DNA of 64,000 bases from Ceratopteris richardii (GCA_020310875.1 CM035407.1:88501632-88565631); one strand, 5' to 3'. Counted from the stretch's first letter, positions 47,620-59,784 are shown. Made by a program: numbers and translations. The notes: generated by a model from the sequence alone, not told the origin.

Positions 47620-49150
47620 ATTTGCATATGCTCAATAGTTGCTATGAAATCTAGCCTACACTCAACCTCACAACTAGAAGTGGCCACAATAGGCTACTTC
47701 TTGCTTAACCAAGATATGCATTAGCTACCAAGCATGACGCAAAAACCACTAGTGGACACAGAAGTGTCATAGCAGCTAGCCCACTCAGAGTTAAAAAAAA
47801 CATGTAAATCTAGCGGTAGTGATCCCCACTTGGGATAAAACAATCCAAGTAGTCAGGTACCACTCAAGTAGCGAAATATGTGCTTAACCGCCTGCCAATG
47901 CTTGATACCTAGACATATGCATAAACTTGCTCATATCTAAAACAGCAGACTGAATATCTGGTTGAGTAATGCATAAGTAAATCAAGCATCTAACAACTCG
48001 CTAATAGAATATAGCATCAAATGCATCTCCAGCATCATGAAAACACAACTCTAATCCTATATCCATAGGAGTGGCAATAGGTTTGTGGTCTTTAAGGCCA
48101 AAAAGCTACAATAATGTGTCAATATATATATTTTTTTTTGACACAAAGCTATGTTGCCATCAACTTGCACAAACTGAATGCTCAAATAATGATGCAAATG
48201 CCCCAAATCGGCCATCTCAAATGAGGCATGCATGCCAGCCTTAAAATAAAAAATATGCTTCTCATTAGGAACAGTGAGCAACATGTCATCAACATAGATA
48301 ACAATGATCCGAAGCACATCATTTGCATGCTTAACATATGAGGTGCTCTCAGTTGGATTGTTCTCAAAACCATGTGCAATCAAGTAGGCATGTATCTTTT
48401 CATACCAAGCACGTGGTGCTTGCTTCAAACCATATAATGCCTTTTCAACCTGCACACTTTGTTTTCATGCCTTTTTACACAAAACCATAGGGCTGAAAAA
48501 CATACACTTGTTCATGCAAGTCACCATTCAGAAATTCATATTTAATGTCCAACTGGTGTACATTCCAAGCATGATTATCTGCAAGTGCACATATGCTACG
48601 AACAGTAGTCATTTGGCATGTAGGAGTGAAGGTCTCATCAAAATCAATGCCTCTTTCTTGAGCGTAACCTTTTGCAACAAGCCTAGCCTTATACCTATCA
48701 ACTGTTCCATCAATCTTACACTTCAGCTTATATACCCACTTAGTGCCAATGGCCGTCTTGCCAAGAGGAAAGTCATATAAAGACCAGGTATCAATCTTCA
48801 TAATAGAATCATATTCTGATTGCATAGAAGCCATCCAATTTTCTAAATTTTGTGCTTCATCAAATGAAACAGGCTCATTCTCATCACAAAGACTAGAGGT
48901 AGCCATAGCATAGCAATTTGATGCAAAAGAAGTACTATATGAGCCTGAACGAGTACAATATAATAGAGATGCATCTAATTTGCTATCTTGCAAAGTGTGC
49001 ACCAGCCATTAAGGCATAGTTTTTGCGACCTCTATATCAAATGTCTCATCAGCAAGTGCATCATGTAAATCTTCATAAAAATTAAAATGATCTGCATCAT
49101 CATATGGAACTTTCAAAGCTGAAAAACACACATCAATACCAAAATGTATC
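47620..49150 (-). mobile_element. Decayed Ty1/copia remnant H (linker, RT, RNase H)
   Basis: On the minus strand this shows the linker ([24 protein letters not shown]), RT ([108 protein letters not shown]) and part of RNase H, which stops near 47620. It resembles F and, more closely, K. It is broken, with many breaks, and no LTR was seen. Confidence 0.82.
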
Positions 49151-49245
49151 ATTGGGATAAAACAATATAGGTAATTGGGTACCACTCAAATAGCAAAAGA
49201 TGTGCTTAACCACATGTCAATGCTTGAGACTTGGGGCATTTCCAT
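49150..49245 (-). mobile_element. Short second RNase H fragment of the H family
   Basis: About 95 bp (GGGATAAAACAATATAGG, then GTACCACTCAAATAGC and ATGTGCTTAACC) repeats a piece of H found at about 47835-47915 in the same orientation. It seems to be a separate scrap of the same family. Confidence 0.5.
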
Positions 49246-49259
49246 AAAGTACAGCCATC

Positions 49260-51480
49260 TCCTCATCCATAGCTTCCTCCCGATCTATTTCCAATTGCAT
49301 CTTCAAAACAAGAAGGTACAACATCTTGTATTACCTTGGTCATGCAGGCACAAGGATGACCCATGTAACTATCATATGTTAATAATTGCACTAAATTCTA
49401 AATCCTCCTAGATATTATTGGTCCTTGGTCACTTCTTCTTGTTGTATCATTTGCATATGCCTTTCTTACTCATGATCTTCACAGCGCACAATCCAAGTCC
49501 CTCATCAAGGTTCATTTCTAAACTGTTTCATTCTCCATCAATGTCTTCAAAACATGTAGATGTTTAATTATCAGCTAAAAATTTTTCTTTACCTCTTTTG
49601 GACATAGTCAATGCATTTTTTGGACTAAAATTTCCATGTGATTCCACTCCATGGGTTTGAGTTGGAACTATTGCTTGATGACATATCAGGTCCACTTAGA
49701 ACTTGAGATTCTACATTTGCATTTTCAACATTTCCTTTGTCATTTGAGTCAAGATTAAGGCCTTTGGAATCTACATAGAAGCTTGACATTTCATCCAACA
49801 CCACATCTCTTCTTACCTTCACCTATAATGTGAGTGTCTTGTAACATTTATATCCCTTTTGCTCAAGGGAATACCCAATGAAGTTACCTTTTTCTTCTTT
49901 TGGATCAATTTTTATCCCCAACTCATCTGGAACATTTACAAATGCAATACAATCAAATAATTGCATGTGTAATAAGTTTGGCTTTTTACTTGTAAACTTC
50001 TCTTCAATTGTAACTTCATGTACAACAGAAGTCACAGTTCTATTCATGATGTATACAGCAGTGTGCATAGCTTCTAACCAATAACAATGAGGCATATTTT
50101 TCTTAGTTAATAAGGCTCTTTCTATTTTTGCAATATGTCTATTTTTTCATTGAGCAATGCCATTCTGTTGTGGTGTATACCTGCATGGAAAATGCCTTCT
50201 AATTCCATAACTTTTTGGAAACTTATTGAACTCATTTGACATGTATTCACCTCCTCCATTAGATCTTAATGTCTTACTATATTTCCCTATCTTCTTTTCC
50301 ACCATAGCCTTGAAATTCAAAAAGTGAGGAAGCACCTCACTCTTCTCTTTCATGAAGTATACCCATACTTTTTATGTATGGTCATTAATGAAAGTGATAT
50401 AGAACCTACAACCTCCCATAGATGTGGTCTTTGTAGGATCCCAAACATACGCATGTACTATTTCTAGCACATCCTCACTAACATGTTTGTAATGTGGAAA
50501 TGATGCCCTTGAATGTTCACCAACTTGACATGCTTCATATACCTTTTGCAGCTCTACAAACTTGAAATTAGGTAGTCCATTCAGAAGCTCCTTTGATTGC
50601 ATCAACTTCAGCCTCTGTAAATTTACATTTCCAATTTACTTATGTGAATCTCTTTGTGAGCAATGACACCTGCACCTTTTGCAAACATGGCTACATTCTT
50701 TTCAGGAAGTTTAACACTCAAGGTAAACATCCTACCCACTTTATTTCCCCTGTCAATCAATCTTCCATTTAATTGTCCTCTTCTACATATAAACCATCAG
50801 CATTGAACGTGACTTGTAATCCCTAGTCAACCATTTGTTTGATATATTCGAAGCATGTAGTATGTCAGCAATATGTTTTACCTACCCATCCTCCATGGAT
50901 ATTGCGATGTTTCATGTATGCTCTATAGGATGCAATGTATCATCAATCTAGGGACAATAAATTTTCGTGAAGAACTACATCATTCTTCACGGCTGGTCAT
51001 GTGATTTGAGGCATTTCAATGAACATACCAAACATTACCATTCCATTTTGAAATATCAGCAGAAATTGTATTCATTGTGTGATGTTATACTTCTTGGAAT
51101 CATATGCACTTGTGAATGCATAGTTGTTTTGTTGATTTTTGCTATTTTCATTCTTCAATTTTCAATCACATTCAAAGTGATCAGGTTCACCAAAATTCTA
51201 GCATCCCTTACTCTCATTACTTGAATCATTTCTTTGGAAATTTTTGCAGCCTCTTTGGCCCGCCCTACCTCAAAAATGTCCTCTACCTCCTGCATGATTA
51301 TGGTGTTGACCTTGGTCCTAGTTATTGTTTCGTCTTCCACTTCCGAAGCCTCTTTCTCAACCTCTTCCTTTGCCACAGTAGAATGCTTGCTCAAAGCTAG
51401 CTTTTCCTTGGGAGTTTGTGTTTTCACCAAGGTTCTTTTCTTCAATTATCAACATGGACACAAGATCAATAAAATTTGGA
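49260..51480 (-). mobile_element. Decayed Ty1/copia remnant I (gag to integrase)
   Basis: On the minus strand, right to left, this shows a gag end with a decayed zinc-knuckle region near 51160-51240, faint protease traces, the integrase zinc region (KVYEACQVGEHSRASFPH), integrase core (LRSNGGGEYMSNEFNKF, YTPQQNGIAQ) and integrase C-terminal part (YWLEAMHTAVYIMNRTVTS, FIGYSLEQKGYKCYKTLTL, RRDVVLDEM). It is closest in style to B (compare GYSMEQKGYKCYNPRTKEL). It is broken, with many breaks, and no LTR was seen. Confidence 0.78.
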
Positions 51481-51559
51481 ATAATCTCCCTAATTTGCAT
51501 CTTATATGTGCCATTGGATTAGAATTTGAAGTTATCCTTCCTTAGGTGAATTATTGGAA

Positions 51560-52233
51560 AATACTACTATGTATAGAGAATTATGGAAAGTTTGATCCAT
51601 CTCACAATTACAAGGCATGTTCTAAGCTACATTGTGGGACTTGAGAGTCAGTTTATACAAGTTCTCAAGAAGCCACATTTAGTTCCTTTATTATGCACAC
51701 TACGTTATGTGAGTGCTACTTTGGATTATGCTATGTTTTATGAAACTAGCATAGAATTGTAGGTCCATGGATACAACAAGGCAGATTGGGCTAGTCGTGT
51801 TCGAGATAGAAGATCTAGTAGTGCTTTTATATTTTCACTTGGAAGTGTTGTTACATGGAGCAATAAGAACCCATTGTTGCTTTGTCGAGTACAAGGCTGA
51901 GTATAGATGTTCTACAATAGAAGCATTTAAGGCATCATGGTTTGAGATGCTACTTGCAAATTTAAGTGTAAATGTGTGAAAGCCTATTACAATTTATTGT
52001 GATATTCTTAGCAACATAAAATTAGCAAGAAATCCTACTTTTCATGTTAGAACAAAGCATATCGAGGTACATCATCACTTTATCACTGAGAAGGTATTGG
52101 CAAGTGATATTAGTCTTGTGAGGCCAAATGAGCAAGTTCCTCATATTTTCACTAAAGCATTGGAGCAGAGAAGCTGAAGAAGTTTCAAAAAAATGTTGGG
52201 ATTACATTAAATGACATTGAGCTTAAGGGAGAG
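51560..52233 (+). mobile_element. Decayed Ty1/copia remnant J (RNase H end)
   Basis: The + strand carries a copia RNase H trace (VHGYNKADWASRVRDRRSSSAFIFSLGSVVTWSNK), followed by a stretch resembling the tRNA-like [12 protein letters not shown] end region and a purine tract AAGGGAGAG. It is broken and only the 3' end is present. Its left edge is only approximate. Confidence 0.65.
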
Positions 52234-52600
52234 TGTTGAGATATTAAGTTCAACATGTGATGATCGACGATGACACGTACTACTTTTCATTTGTCTAGCA
52301 TATATAATGGTCATGCTAATGTATGTTAGGGATATTTTCATTGAGCTTCACCAGATTTATCCATCAAGAGTGATGGCACATTTTTTTTCTTGCAAACTCT
52401 GTCGTTCGAGGATACAAGGATTTTCTTTATGTATTTCTCTTTACATATTGTACTTGTATTGTTGTATTAAGTCATTCCTCTACATTCTCTTCATGTAATA
52501 GAAGAAATTGAGGAAGATCATTCTTCCTTTCCTCAATATTTGTTTGCTCCTCTCTTGTTGTGTGAGTGTATGAGAGCTCTCTTCCTTGCATTCCTCGACA
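52234..52600 (+). repeat. Probable 3' LTR of J
   Basis: It begins TGTTGAGATATTAAG directly after the purine tract. A plausible end is TTCCTCGACA at 52600. Only one copy is in the window, so the right end is a guess based on the TG...CA rule. Confidence 0.45.
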
Positions 52601-54476
52601 CGTATTCTTATGTTGATGAGCCAATAATTTTCTTTTATTGGCATTTCACAGAATTGAGATGTTTGCATCCATTAGTTTTCCAAGATCCTTAGAGGTCTCA
52701 TCTATTACACCAAAGAAAAATCCAAATTTTTGTCTTCATGATTTATGTTGCTTTGTGTCTTGAACTTCAAATAATGTGGATGTCATTTTAGTCATATTTG
52801 TAGTTACTCCAAATGCTTCTACATACTTTCGATGTACAGCATCTTGTCAACAATTACCCAACCATTGTTTTCTATGTGCCTATCTTTCATTTCATGTCCC
52901 ATTACGATGTTGTCTAAATAAGCTATTCAAAACCTCTCAAAGACATGTTGTCCCATTGTCCCACTTCATGTTGTCTACGCTACTCAAAACCTCTCAAAGA
53001 CATCTAAATAAGCATCATATGATGGCATCGTCTCATAACAGAGAACATATGTTGTACGTTGAAAATATTAAAGGAAATTCTCTGTGTTTCAAGGATTGCC
53101 CCAAATGTTTTCCACACACAAAACACAATTTCAATATCAATCTATTATCCTTTAGTCAAGGCCTTTCACGTGAGCAAGATATTAAGAAGACACACTTTTA
53201 GGAATAGCGCCTCAATATTTTCCTGTTTTGTCCCATGGTGTAGACCTTACTTGTTTGAGGCCACCCTTCATCAATAACCCCGTGTTCATGAGAGGTTGAA
53301 GCGGCACTCACATTGGTAAGCATCTACCCTCAGTCACAATTCAGACTCACCAACAATTGAACTACATGAAGGTCAGTCAGCTGAATACCTATGCATCAAT
53401 AGGTAATCATCAATGTTTACCAAGACATGTCCTCAAACCTGATTCTAATCTTTGTTTCTTCATAATTGGAGCTTTTCTAAGCACTCCCATGGTTTCATGT
53501 ATCACTATCTTTTTAATTACACAATTAAATGAAAATGTAGGTCTCAGCCTCAGGGATTGTTAAATCTCTCCTTTTTTGAGGGGGTGGGGTTTTTGACACC
53601 CCCACCAAAGAAATGATGATGGGATGGTAGAAGAAATCAATGGCACCACAAAACCATCTAGATTGCGAATACTTTCTCCACCTATTGATGCGAACAGTGG
53701 ATATAGAAAAAAGCTGAAAACTGATCAATTTTCTTGCTCCTGCAGTCTGAACCAACTCATAGTGACTTCTGTTTTTCTTCTAAACTTGCACAAGCATCAT
53801 TTTTAAGTACATTGAACAGGAGCATCAAGATATTTTACAAAAAATGTACATTGAATATGGATGGTAATCCCATCTCTAGAGTGGGGTAGGTATCTAGTCC
53901 CTGCCCCTCTCTTACGAATACAAATTCTTAGGAGCACCCAAATACAAAGATTTCTCTTACATTTCATGATTCTCCTAGCAAGGACTGCCAATCTACTGCT
54001 GAAATGATGAAGCCGTATGAAGCTACAAGGTGATTGAAACTTGCTCTATCACTGTCATACATAATTCTGTTTAGAAAACAAAAAAAGACAGGTATCGGTT
54101 CATAAAATGAGAACATTTCATACTAGAGGAGATGAATGAATGCATATATTGCCTGAGGTGTGACTATATCGGAACACAATAAATATAATAACAATGAAGC
54201 ACATAATCAATCCACTTTCCCTCAATATTATACTTAGGTGACAAGCGTGAACGCCCCGCAGCAATATAAAAACTACTCCTGTACTAGTAGTTGTGTGGAT
54301 CTGCTGCAATAGTAATGCTTTACTCAAATCAATGAGCACTGAGGAATCTCAGAACTCTGTCCCTTTGTAAATCACAACTAGATGGCACTTAGAAACCTTG
54401 AAGCATGATGAATAACTCATGGAAGAGACCATGGAACAAGATATATTACTCTGTGTATAAAGCCAAGTACCAGAAA
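52601..54476. other. Intergenic stretch with no recognised gene
   Basis: Reading frames here are short and match nothing I know. There is a 20 bp direct repeat (TCAAAACCTCTCAAAGACAT at 52927 and 52984). A G-rich/C-rich hairpin lies at 53580-53603 (GGGGGTG paired with CACCCCC over a 10 base loop). Unidentified 3' transcript sequence of the neighbouring minus-strand gene should lie at the right end; I saw no clear polyadenylation signal. Confidence 0.6.
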
Positions 54477-56420
54477 TCAGAATGCAGAAGAGTTCGGCTG
54501 CCCATCATTAATTCGAAACCTCATGTATTGGTTTGCCAAGAAAGGGTTGCGATCTGAATCATCAAGTCCAAGTGAAGTGTCCTTCATTATCTCCAACAAT
54601 TTCGATGCTCTCTCTCTACCACGAACAGTCCCTCTTCCCACCATATCCCTAAGCAACTCAATTGCCCCTGCATTCTCTGCAATGGACTTGAATCTAAAGT
54701 TGCTTTTTGAAAGAAAAAGAAGAAGAGTTGCAGCCTCCTCTGGTATCATAGTTGCATCTGAATCATCTCGTATCTGCAATAGCCTTACCAAGGCAGGAAT
54801 CGGATTCATCTGCAATAAGGCAGCTCTCCCTTCCGGCACAGATGCAACCTTAACAAGGACCATGAGCACTTTTCTCACTAGACCTAGTCTCTCTGTGGAT
54901 TGTGCAAGATTGAACAGAATTGGAATTGCCCCTGACTTAATCAGCTTAGATTTGTTGGACTGCATGAGAGAGAGCTCATACAGAGCCATGGCTGCATTCT
55001 GTCTAGCACCCTCTGGACCAAAATTCAATATCTTTAGAAGAGGAGGGATTGCATTCAGTATCCCCATAGAATGCTTGCTCTCTTTTGCAATCGCAAGAGT
55101 GAATGCTGCTGCAGCAGCATGCTCTTGAGCCTCTGGGCACCCACTGTTAAGCACCTCTATAAGAAAAGGAAGTGCTCCAGCTTGCACAATCATAGACTTG
55201 TTCTGAATCTCTATGGACAAATTTACAAGAGCTGCAATTGCATCTACCTGCACCTTCACGTTTTTTGATTGGAACAACTCTATTAGAGCTGCAACGATAT
55301 CTGCCGAACACAGAGACCTACGATTTTTTTGCTCCCGTGACAGCTGCCGAGCTTCAGCAACAGCTGCTTCTTGATCTTCTTGGTAAGGAGATTTCATCCT
55401 TTTGAGAAGTGAATCCGACACAGATGTTGGTGATGAAGGAGAATGTTGACTTGTGGACCTAATTGTAGCGGGCAGATTTCCTTCATTGGAGGCGGTTTCC
55501 GCACGTGTATCCTGAAGGAGATCAACCGACCTATTTTCTATACCCGGACTGCGTCTTAGAACGTTTTGCCCCTTCCATTCATTGCCGGAAGCTTCTCTTG
55601 GCTTGTGCATGTCAGGCAAGCTTGATGAGGTCGACAAATTTATGTCTCCCCCAAGATCCGATGCCGCTTGCTCACTAATTGAGAATGTAGAAGGTTCTGC
55701 ATGTCCATCATCTACACCGTAGTCTCTGCTATCCAGTTGACTCGATATGATCGAGTTCTGGACCTCGTCTATCTCTTTCATTTCATTCCCTTTCATTATT
55801 CCAAGTGCTACCCCCACTTTGTCTTTGAGTGCTCGTCTATGGACATTCTTGAGTCTGCTTGCTTCCTTCATATTCTCGTTCTCTAAGTTTTCCACATTTT
55901 TCTGCACCTCATTCATTCCATTTCCTTTCTTTCGGCCAAATGCAACCTTCATTTTGTCTTTGAATGATCGCTTATCAACATTGTTAAGCCTAATTCCTTC
56001 CGTTGTATCCTGGTTCTCTAAATTTCCCACATTTACCTCCTCAATTTGTTGGCATACCAGCTCCGTTGTTGATCGTGAAGAGTACGACCCTTGAGACCGT
56101 AAATCATCATAAGGCTTCTCCCAAAGGAGATGCTCAGCGAGTTCATTTGCATCATCAGCGGAAGGAGGAAGAGGAACAGTGGGCAAACCTCTTGATTTCG
56201 CCATGCTCTTGATAGCGGATTTGAGGCATATATTGGGAATTATGACATTGCTTTCAAGGAGAACACCCTGCACGACACACCTTGTTTGTCCCAACGCGAA
56301 CCAAGCTTCAATACATCGGCGCTCGTAGGATTGTCCCGAGCTTACTATTACAGGATCCCCCATAACTGACAAGGAGATGGAACATACAAACTCTTCAGGC
56401 CAGCTTGATGAATGCGCCAT
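54477..56420 (-). CDS. U-box/ARM-repeat E3 ubiquitin ligase (PUB-type, 647 aa)
   Basis: This is a host gene in one uninterrupted frame with no intron needed. Residues about 8-75 form a U-box (PEEFVCSISLSVMGDPVIVSSGQSYERRCIEAW...IIPNICLKSAI), the domain that binds E2 enzymes and drives ubiquitin transfer. Residues about 345-612 form ARM repeats (VDAIAALVNLS, AGALPFLIEVL, EHAAAAAFTLA, ARQNAAMALYELS, SGAIPILFNLA), the usual substrate-binding part. A charged linker between them contains a tandem duplication (131-173 and 176-221). U-boxes often read CPIS; here it is CSIS. Architecture matches plant PUB proteins of the PUB38-41 kind; I cannot name the exact ortholog. The first ATG in frame (MAHSSSWPEEF) is the chosen start, just before the U-box. 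Probable place of action is cytosol or nucleus, by family. Confidence 0.93.
   Translation of the reverse strand: MAHSSSWPEEFVCSISLSVMGDPVIVSSGQSYERRCIEAWFALGQTRCVVQGVLLESNVIIPNICLKSAIKSMAKSRGLPTVPLPPSADDANELAEHLLWEKPYDDLRSQGSYSSRSTTELVCQQIEEVNVGNLENQDTTEGIRLNNVDKRSFKDKMKVAFGRKKGNGMNEVQKNVENLENENMKEASRLKNVHRRALKDKVGVALGIMKGNEMKEIDEVQNSIISSQLDSRDYGVDDGHAEPSTFSISEQAASDLGGDINLSTSSSLPDMHKPREASGNEWKGQNVLRRSPGIENRSVDLLQDTRAETASNEGNLPATIRSTSQHSPSSPTSVSDSLLKRMKSPYQEDQEAAVAEARQLSREQKNRRSLCSADIVAALIELFQSKNVKVQVDAIAALVNLSIEIQNKSMIVQAGALPFLIEVLNSGCPEAQEHAAAAAFTLAIAKESKHSMGILNAIPPLLKILNFGPEGARQNAAMALYELSLMQSNKSKLIKSGAIPILFNLAQSTERLGLVRKVLMVLVKVASVPEGRAALLQMNPIPALVRLLQIRDDSDATMIPEEAATLLLFLSKSNFRFKSIAENAGAIELLRDMVGRGTVRGRERASKLLEIMKDTSLGLDDSDRNPFLANQYMRFRINDGQPNSSAF
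55758..56030 (-). repeat. Intragenic tandem duplication in the U-box gene linker
   Basis: Residues 131-173 (VGNLENQDTT...FKDKMKVAFGRKKGNGMNEVQ) and 176-221 (VENLENENMK...LKDKVGVALGIMKGNEMKEIDEVQ) align almost end to end. The copies share NLEN, RLxNV, KDK, VAxG and KGN. The nucleotide copies are diverged, so the duplication is not recent. Confidence 0.88.
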
Positions 56421-56900
56421 AGCCCGTCTCTTCGCAAAGACTCCCAGGCCGTGACAGAGCAGGAAAATGGATCTCAGGATAAAGCCGTCTTATGCCATCA
56501 TTCTAATGGAATTAAAACAGAGATTTGCGTCCAAAATAGTTCATCCTCCGTCATTTTGGACTAAGAAGCTTGACTCAGTCGTCCAAGGCGGGTCATAGTA
56601 TACCGTTTTGAAGTTAATATTCGCCCATGTTGAATATGGGTTGATAGAAACAATCCTTCGGAAGAGTAAGGGTAGTGGATACGATGGAGGGGTAAATGGG
56701 CGGAAAATAGTCATCGCTATAGATTGGCTGGCGGCTGAATTGTGTCATCCACGTGTAGCATCATGATTGGAATAAAAACATAGATTTCAGGCTTGGAAAG
56801 AACAAAAATTTGCCGGGTTTAAAATTAACTTTCATTGGTTTAAGCCAATGCAAATGCTTAAAAGTTTTTATTTTTAAAAGTACCCACTACCTGAACCCTT
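56421..56900. promoter_or_regulatory. Upstream region of the U-box gene
   Basis: This is the 5' side of the minus-strand gene and should hold its promoter and leader. A TTGAC core of the W-box type (TTGACTCAG, near 56568) is present. I could not place a convincing TATA box. The content is otherwise plain. Confidence 0.35.
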
Positions 56901-57500
56901 CATGGACCTCGAGGAGAGACACCACCAAGGATTGACTCTCAAGAGGGGGAGAGACTCTTCAAAACCACATTACTTGGCCACATATTTAATTGGTCAATTG
57001 CTTGGCCAAAGGCCCCCAATCGAAAGATTAAGGTCGAAAGATTTAGGAGTTGGCTCTGAAACGAATGGTTTCCTCCTGGGTTAAATGGTTTCCTCGTGGG
57101 TTAATTGTGGTAAAGTGCCAAATTCTTTCATCAAACCATATCTTGTTAGTGTTCGATTGCGGAGAAATGGCATTTCAAGCACTCATCATGGGCACTCGCA
57201 AATACAATGAACCATGATGTATCTCTTCAGTAAGTTCCCAAATTTCATCCCAAACAAAACCAAGTGTTCCTCAACTCGAAGGGATCACCCCTAAAAATCA
57301 CATTAATGTCAAAGATTTACAACTTGGGGAGATCGACCATGAATCTCACAAAAGCACAGAATGAAACTGAAATCGTGATCCCGGTAATGCCTAACATGCC
57401 CCCTAACAAGAACAAAGAGGAGGAGGAGTTTATAGAAGTCAAAAAGAAGAAAAAAGAAGCCCCCGGAAAACATCTAAAGGAAGAATAATCTCACACTAAA
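56880..57500 (+). pseudogene. Possible LINE ORF1-like (DUF4283-type) remnant
   Basis: A short + strand reading (ATYLIGQLLGQRPPIERLRSKDLGVGSETNGFLLG) recalls the start of the DUF4283 domain in plant LINE-type proteins (VGKFLGxRP...I...GFFLF). A downstream reading (KGSPLKITLMSKIYNLGRS, then NKEEEEFIEVKKKKK) would suit the end of such a protein. Similarity is faint and the reading is fragmentary, so this is tentative. No reverse transcriptase was found beside it. Confidence 0.28.
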
Positions 57501-58119
57501 GAAACCCCGATTCTTGAAAAAGAGGTAAATATGATTGACTACCTTGGAGGATTCAGTTTGAGAGAGGATTTTGAGTCCTCACATGGCAAGAAATCATTAG
57601 AATAATATTCCATCAATAAAGAGGACAATCTGGAAGTGGGAGCTCCATAATTGGTTTCCTTCTTGGCAGCATAAAGGTTTATCTATCGATGGTAATGAGT
57701 AATCTAGTTGGGATCAGCTTAAACTTCACCAAGACCTTTCTAAATTGAAAGATTACCAATGATTCTCCTAGTCTAACCTACAAAATGGTAGCGAGCTCCA
57801 CAAAGCTGAACTAGAAAAATGTTAGTCTCTCAAAATATTATCGACCTCTTGGGCCCTACTTCCTTGTCTCTTCGCATGGACATTGTGGTTTCATACCATT
57901 TTCCATTTGTTCTTATAAGTGCTCTGCTCAACGAAGGAAAGCCCCATGGTTCCATGTCGATCCATTTGTGCTCACATTTACCTCTTTTTGACAAGATATC
58001 ATTTATGCATTGCGCCAAGTGTTCAAAACTTGTGCCTCTCCTGCATAGTGTTAGGTCAATGTGGTTAAGGCTCTCAACACATCTTCCACAGTGCCAAGAT
58101 AAATATTCAAATAATTAGA
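57501..58119. other. Stretch with no recognised gene
   Basis: I see no convincing coding region, LTR or structural repeat here. An open frame of 99 codons at 57819-58118 (+) has no recognisable motif and is probably chance. Confidence 0.5.
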
Positions 58120-58953
58120 GATGTATGGTCAAGAGTCAGGCTTTACCACATAGTTTCTAGCTTGAGGCCATTATATGTGCAGCATATGTACTTAACAGAT
58201 ATCCAACTAAAGCATTGTAGACTATCACTCCATACGAGGCTTGGCATGGTCGTAAGCCATCTATTGCTCACTTGTGTGTTTTTTGTTGTCTGGCATATGT
58301 ACTAGTGCCTGAGCAACATCGTAAGAAATTGGATGATAAAAGTAGTAAAATGTATTCTTGTTGGGTATAGTTCTGAAAGGTATCGTCTGTATCATCCATA
58401 GACTAAATGCATTTTGGTCATCTGTAATGTTGTTTTTGTGGAAGATGTTATTTAGCCTTTACTTTTATGTACAAAGGAGACATATGTTAGCTCCAAAGAC
58501 ATGTATGATACTTTGTTGCCTTTTTTTACATGTGGATAGTCTAGTGCTGGTCATAATGAGGCAACTTCTCAACCTTTGCAGGTTTCATGTGATGATGCAG
58601 ATCATTCCATTTCTGATGCAGATTTACATGATGCACTTGTTGATGAGAGAGATGATATTGAGGAGGAAAAAACTATGCCAAAATGGTTGGTGTAGACTTT
58701 GCATGACAACAAATTAGATGCACCTCTATCATATCGTACTCGTTCAGCCTCGCATAGTGCCTCTTTTGCATCAGATTGCTATGCTATGGCTGCCTCTAGT
58801 CTCTGTGATGAGAATGAGCCTGTTTCGTTTGATGAACCACAAGATTCTGAAAATCGGATGGCTGCTATGCAATCAGAATATGATGTTATCATGAAAAATG
58901 GTACATGGTTTTTATGTGACTTGCCTCTTGGCAAGAAGGCCATTGGAAAAAAA
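58120..58953 (+). mobile_element. Decayed copia remnant K, left part (integrase to RT start)
   Basis: The + strand shows integrase C-terminal sequence (CMVKSQALPHS, TITPYEAWHGRKPSIAHL), the linker (HDNKLDAPLSYRTRSASHSASFASDCYAMAAS) and the RT approach ([36 protein letters not shown]). It closely resembles H and G. It is broken, with several breaks. RT resumes at 60333 after a 1.38 kb insertion. Confidence 0.8.
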
Positions 58954-59726
58954 TAAACCCTGCATGGGCCTTTTAGATTAAGGAGTGATTATGGATGGAC
59001 CAATGAGAAGAGGGTGGTGGACATAGTCTAGTTCCTTAATCACATAGGCTAGGCATAGGCTTCCATGGTTTCTTTGTGGTTAAAGAAGAGAAAACCTCCT
59101 TGAACTAGTGGTTTTAGGTGTGTGAATGGTTTTGAAAGTCTTAGGAATGAATTAGAGCCTTTGGATTTGAGAGAAGGGAAGGGTTGAGATGTAAAGCATT
59201 CTAAAAAATGCACCTTTGGATGTAAGCCCTTGGATTTCATCTTGAATTGGATGGTTCTAGTTGAACTCCTCCCATTTTGGGTGTCTAAATTTCAGCCCAT
59301 TGGATCAAGAGATCATCTAATGGCTAAGATCAAGATGACATAAAGAAAATGCGCCTTTTCACCTACAGCATTGGATCAAGGACTAATCAAACGGTTGTAC
59401 GCTCCCATGAATTTATGCTCAGCGCCAAACGCGGACTGCCATCAGATTCGCCTTCTATCGGATGGTGCACATCAACTTAAAGTTGTTCTCAGTCCCAAAT
59501 GCGCTTAACCATCTGATTTCCCCTCATATAAGGGTCAAGAAACTTGCAGAGCATCTGAGAAGAACTGGCGAATGGTCTCTCTCTCTACTATGCCATCTGA
59601 TGCATGTCAAAGCCTTTATCTCTATATTTTATATTCCTTTCAATCATAGCCCTTAAATAAAACCATTCAACGGTCACAAAAATGTCTTTTTTAATATTCA
59701 AGTACACATGCCTTTCAAATAGTATT

Positions 59727-59784
59727 ATATTCATCAATACCACCGGTGGTTTTCATATATTCATCAATACCACCGGTGGTTTTC
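59727..59784. repeat. Two-copy 30 bp tandem repeat with a perfect palindrome
   Basis: ATATTCATCAATACCACC followed by GGTGGTTTTC occurs twice in a row with a 30 bp period. Each copy contains the perfect 12 bp palindrome ACCACCGGTGGT. Confidence 0.9.

Noticed and set aside
52927-53003. 20 bp direct repeat in the intergenic stretch as an insertion footprint
   Set aside because: The two copies are only 57 bp apart, with no element between them. It looks like a local duplication.
57819-58118. Plus-strand 99-codon frame upstream of K
   Set aside because: It has no motif, shows no obvious coding bias, and sits beside element remnants. It was kept only as unassigned sequence.
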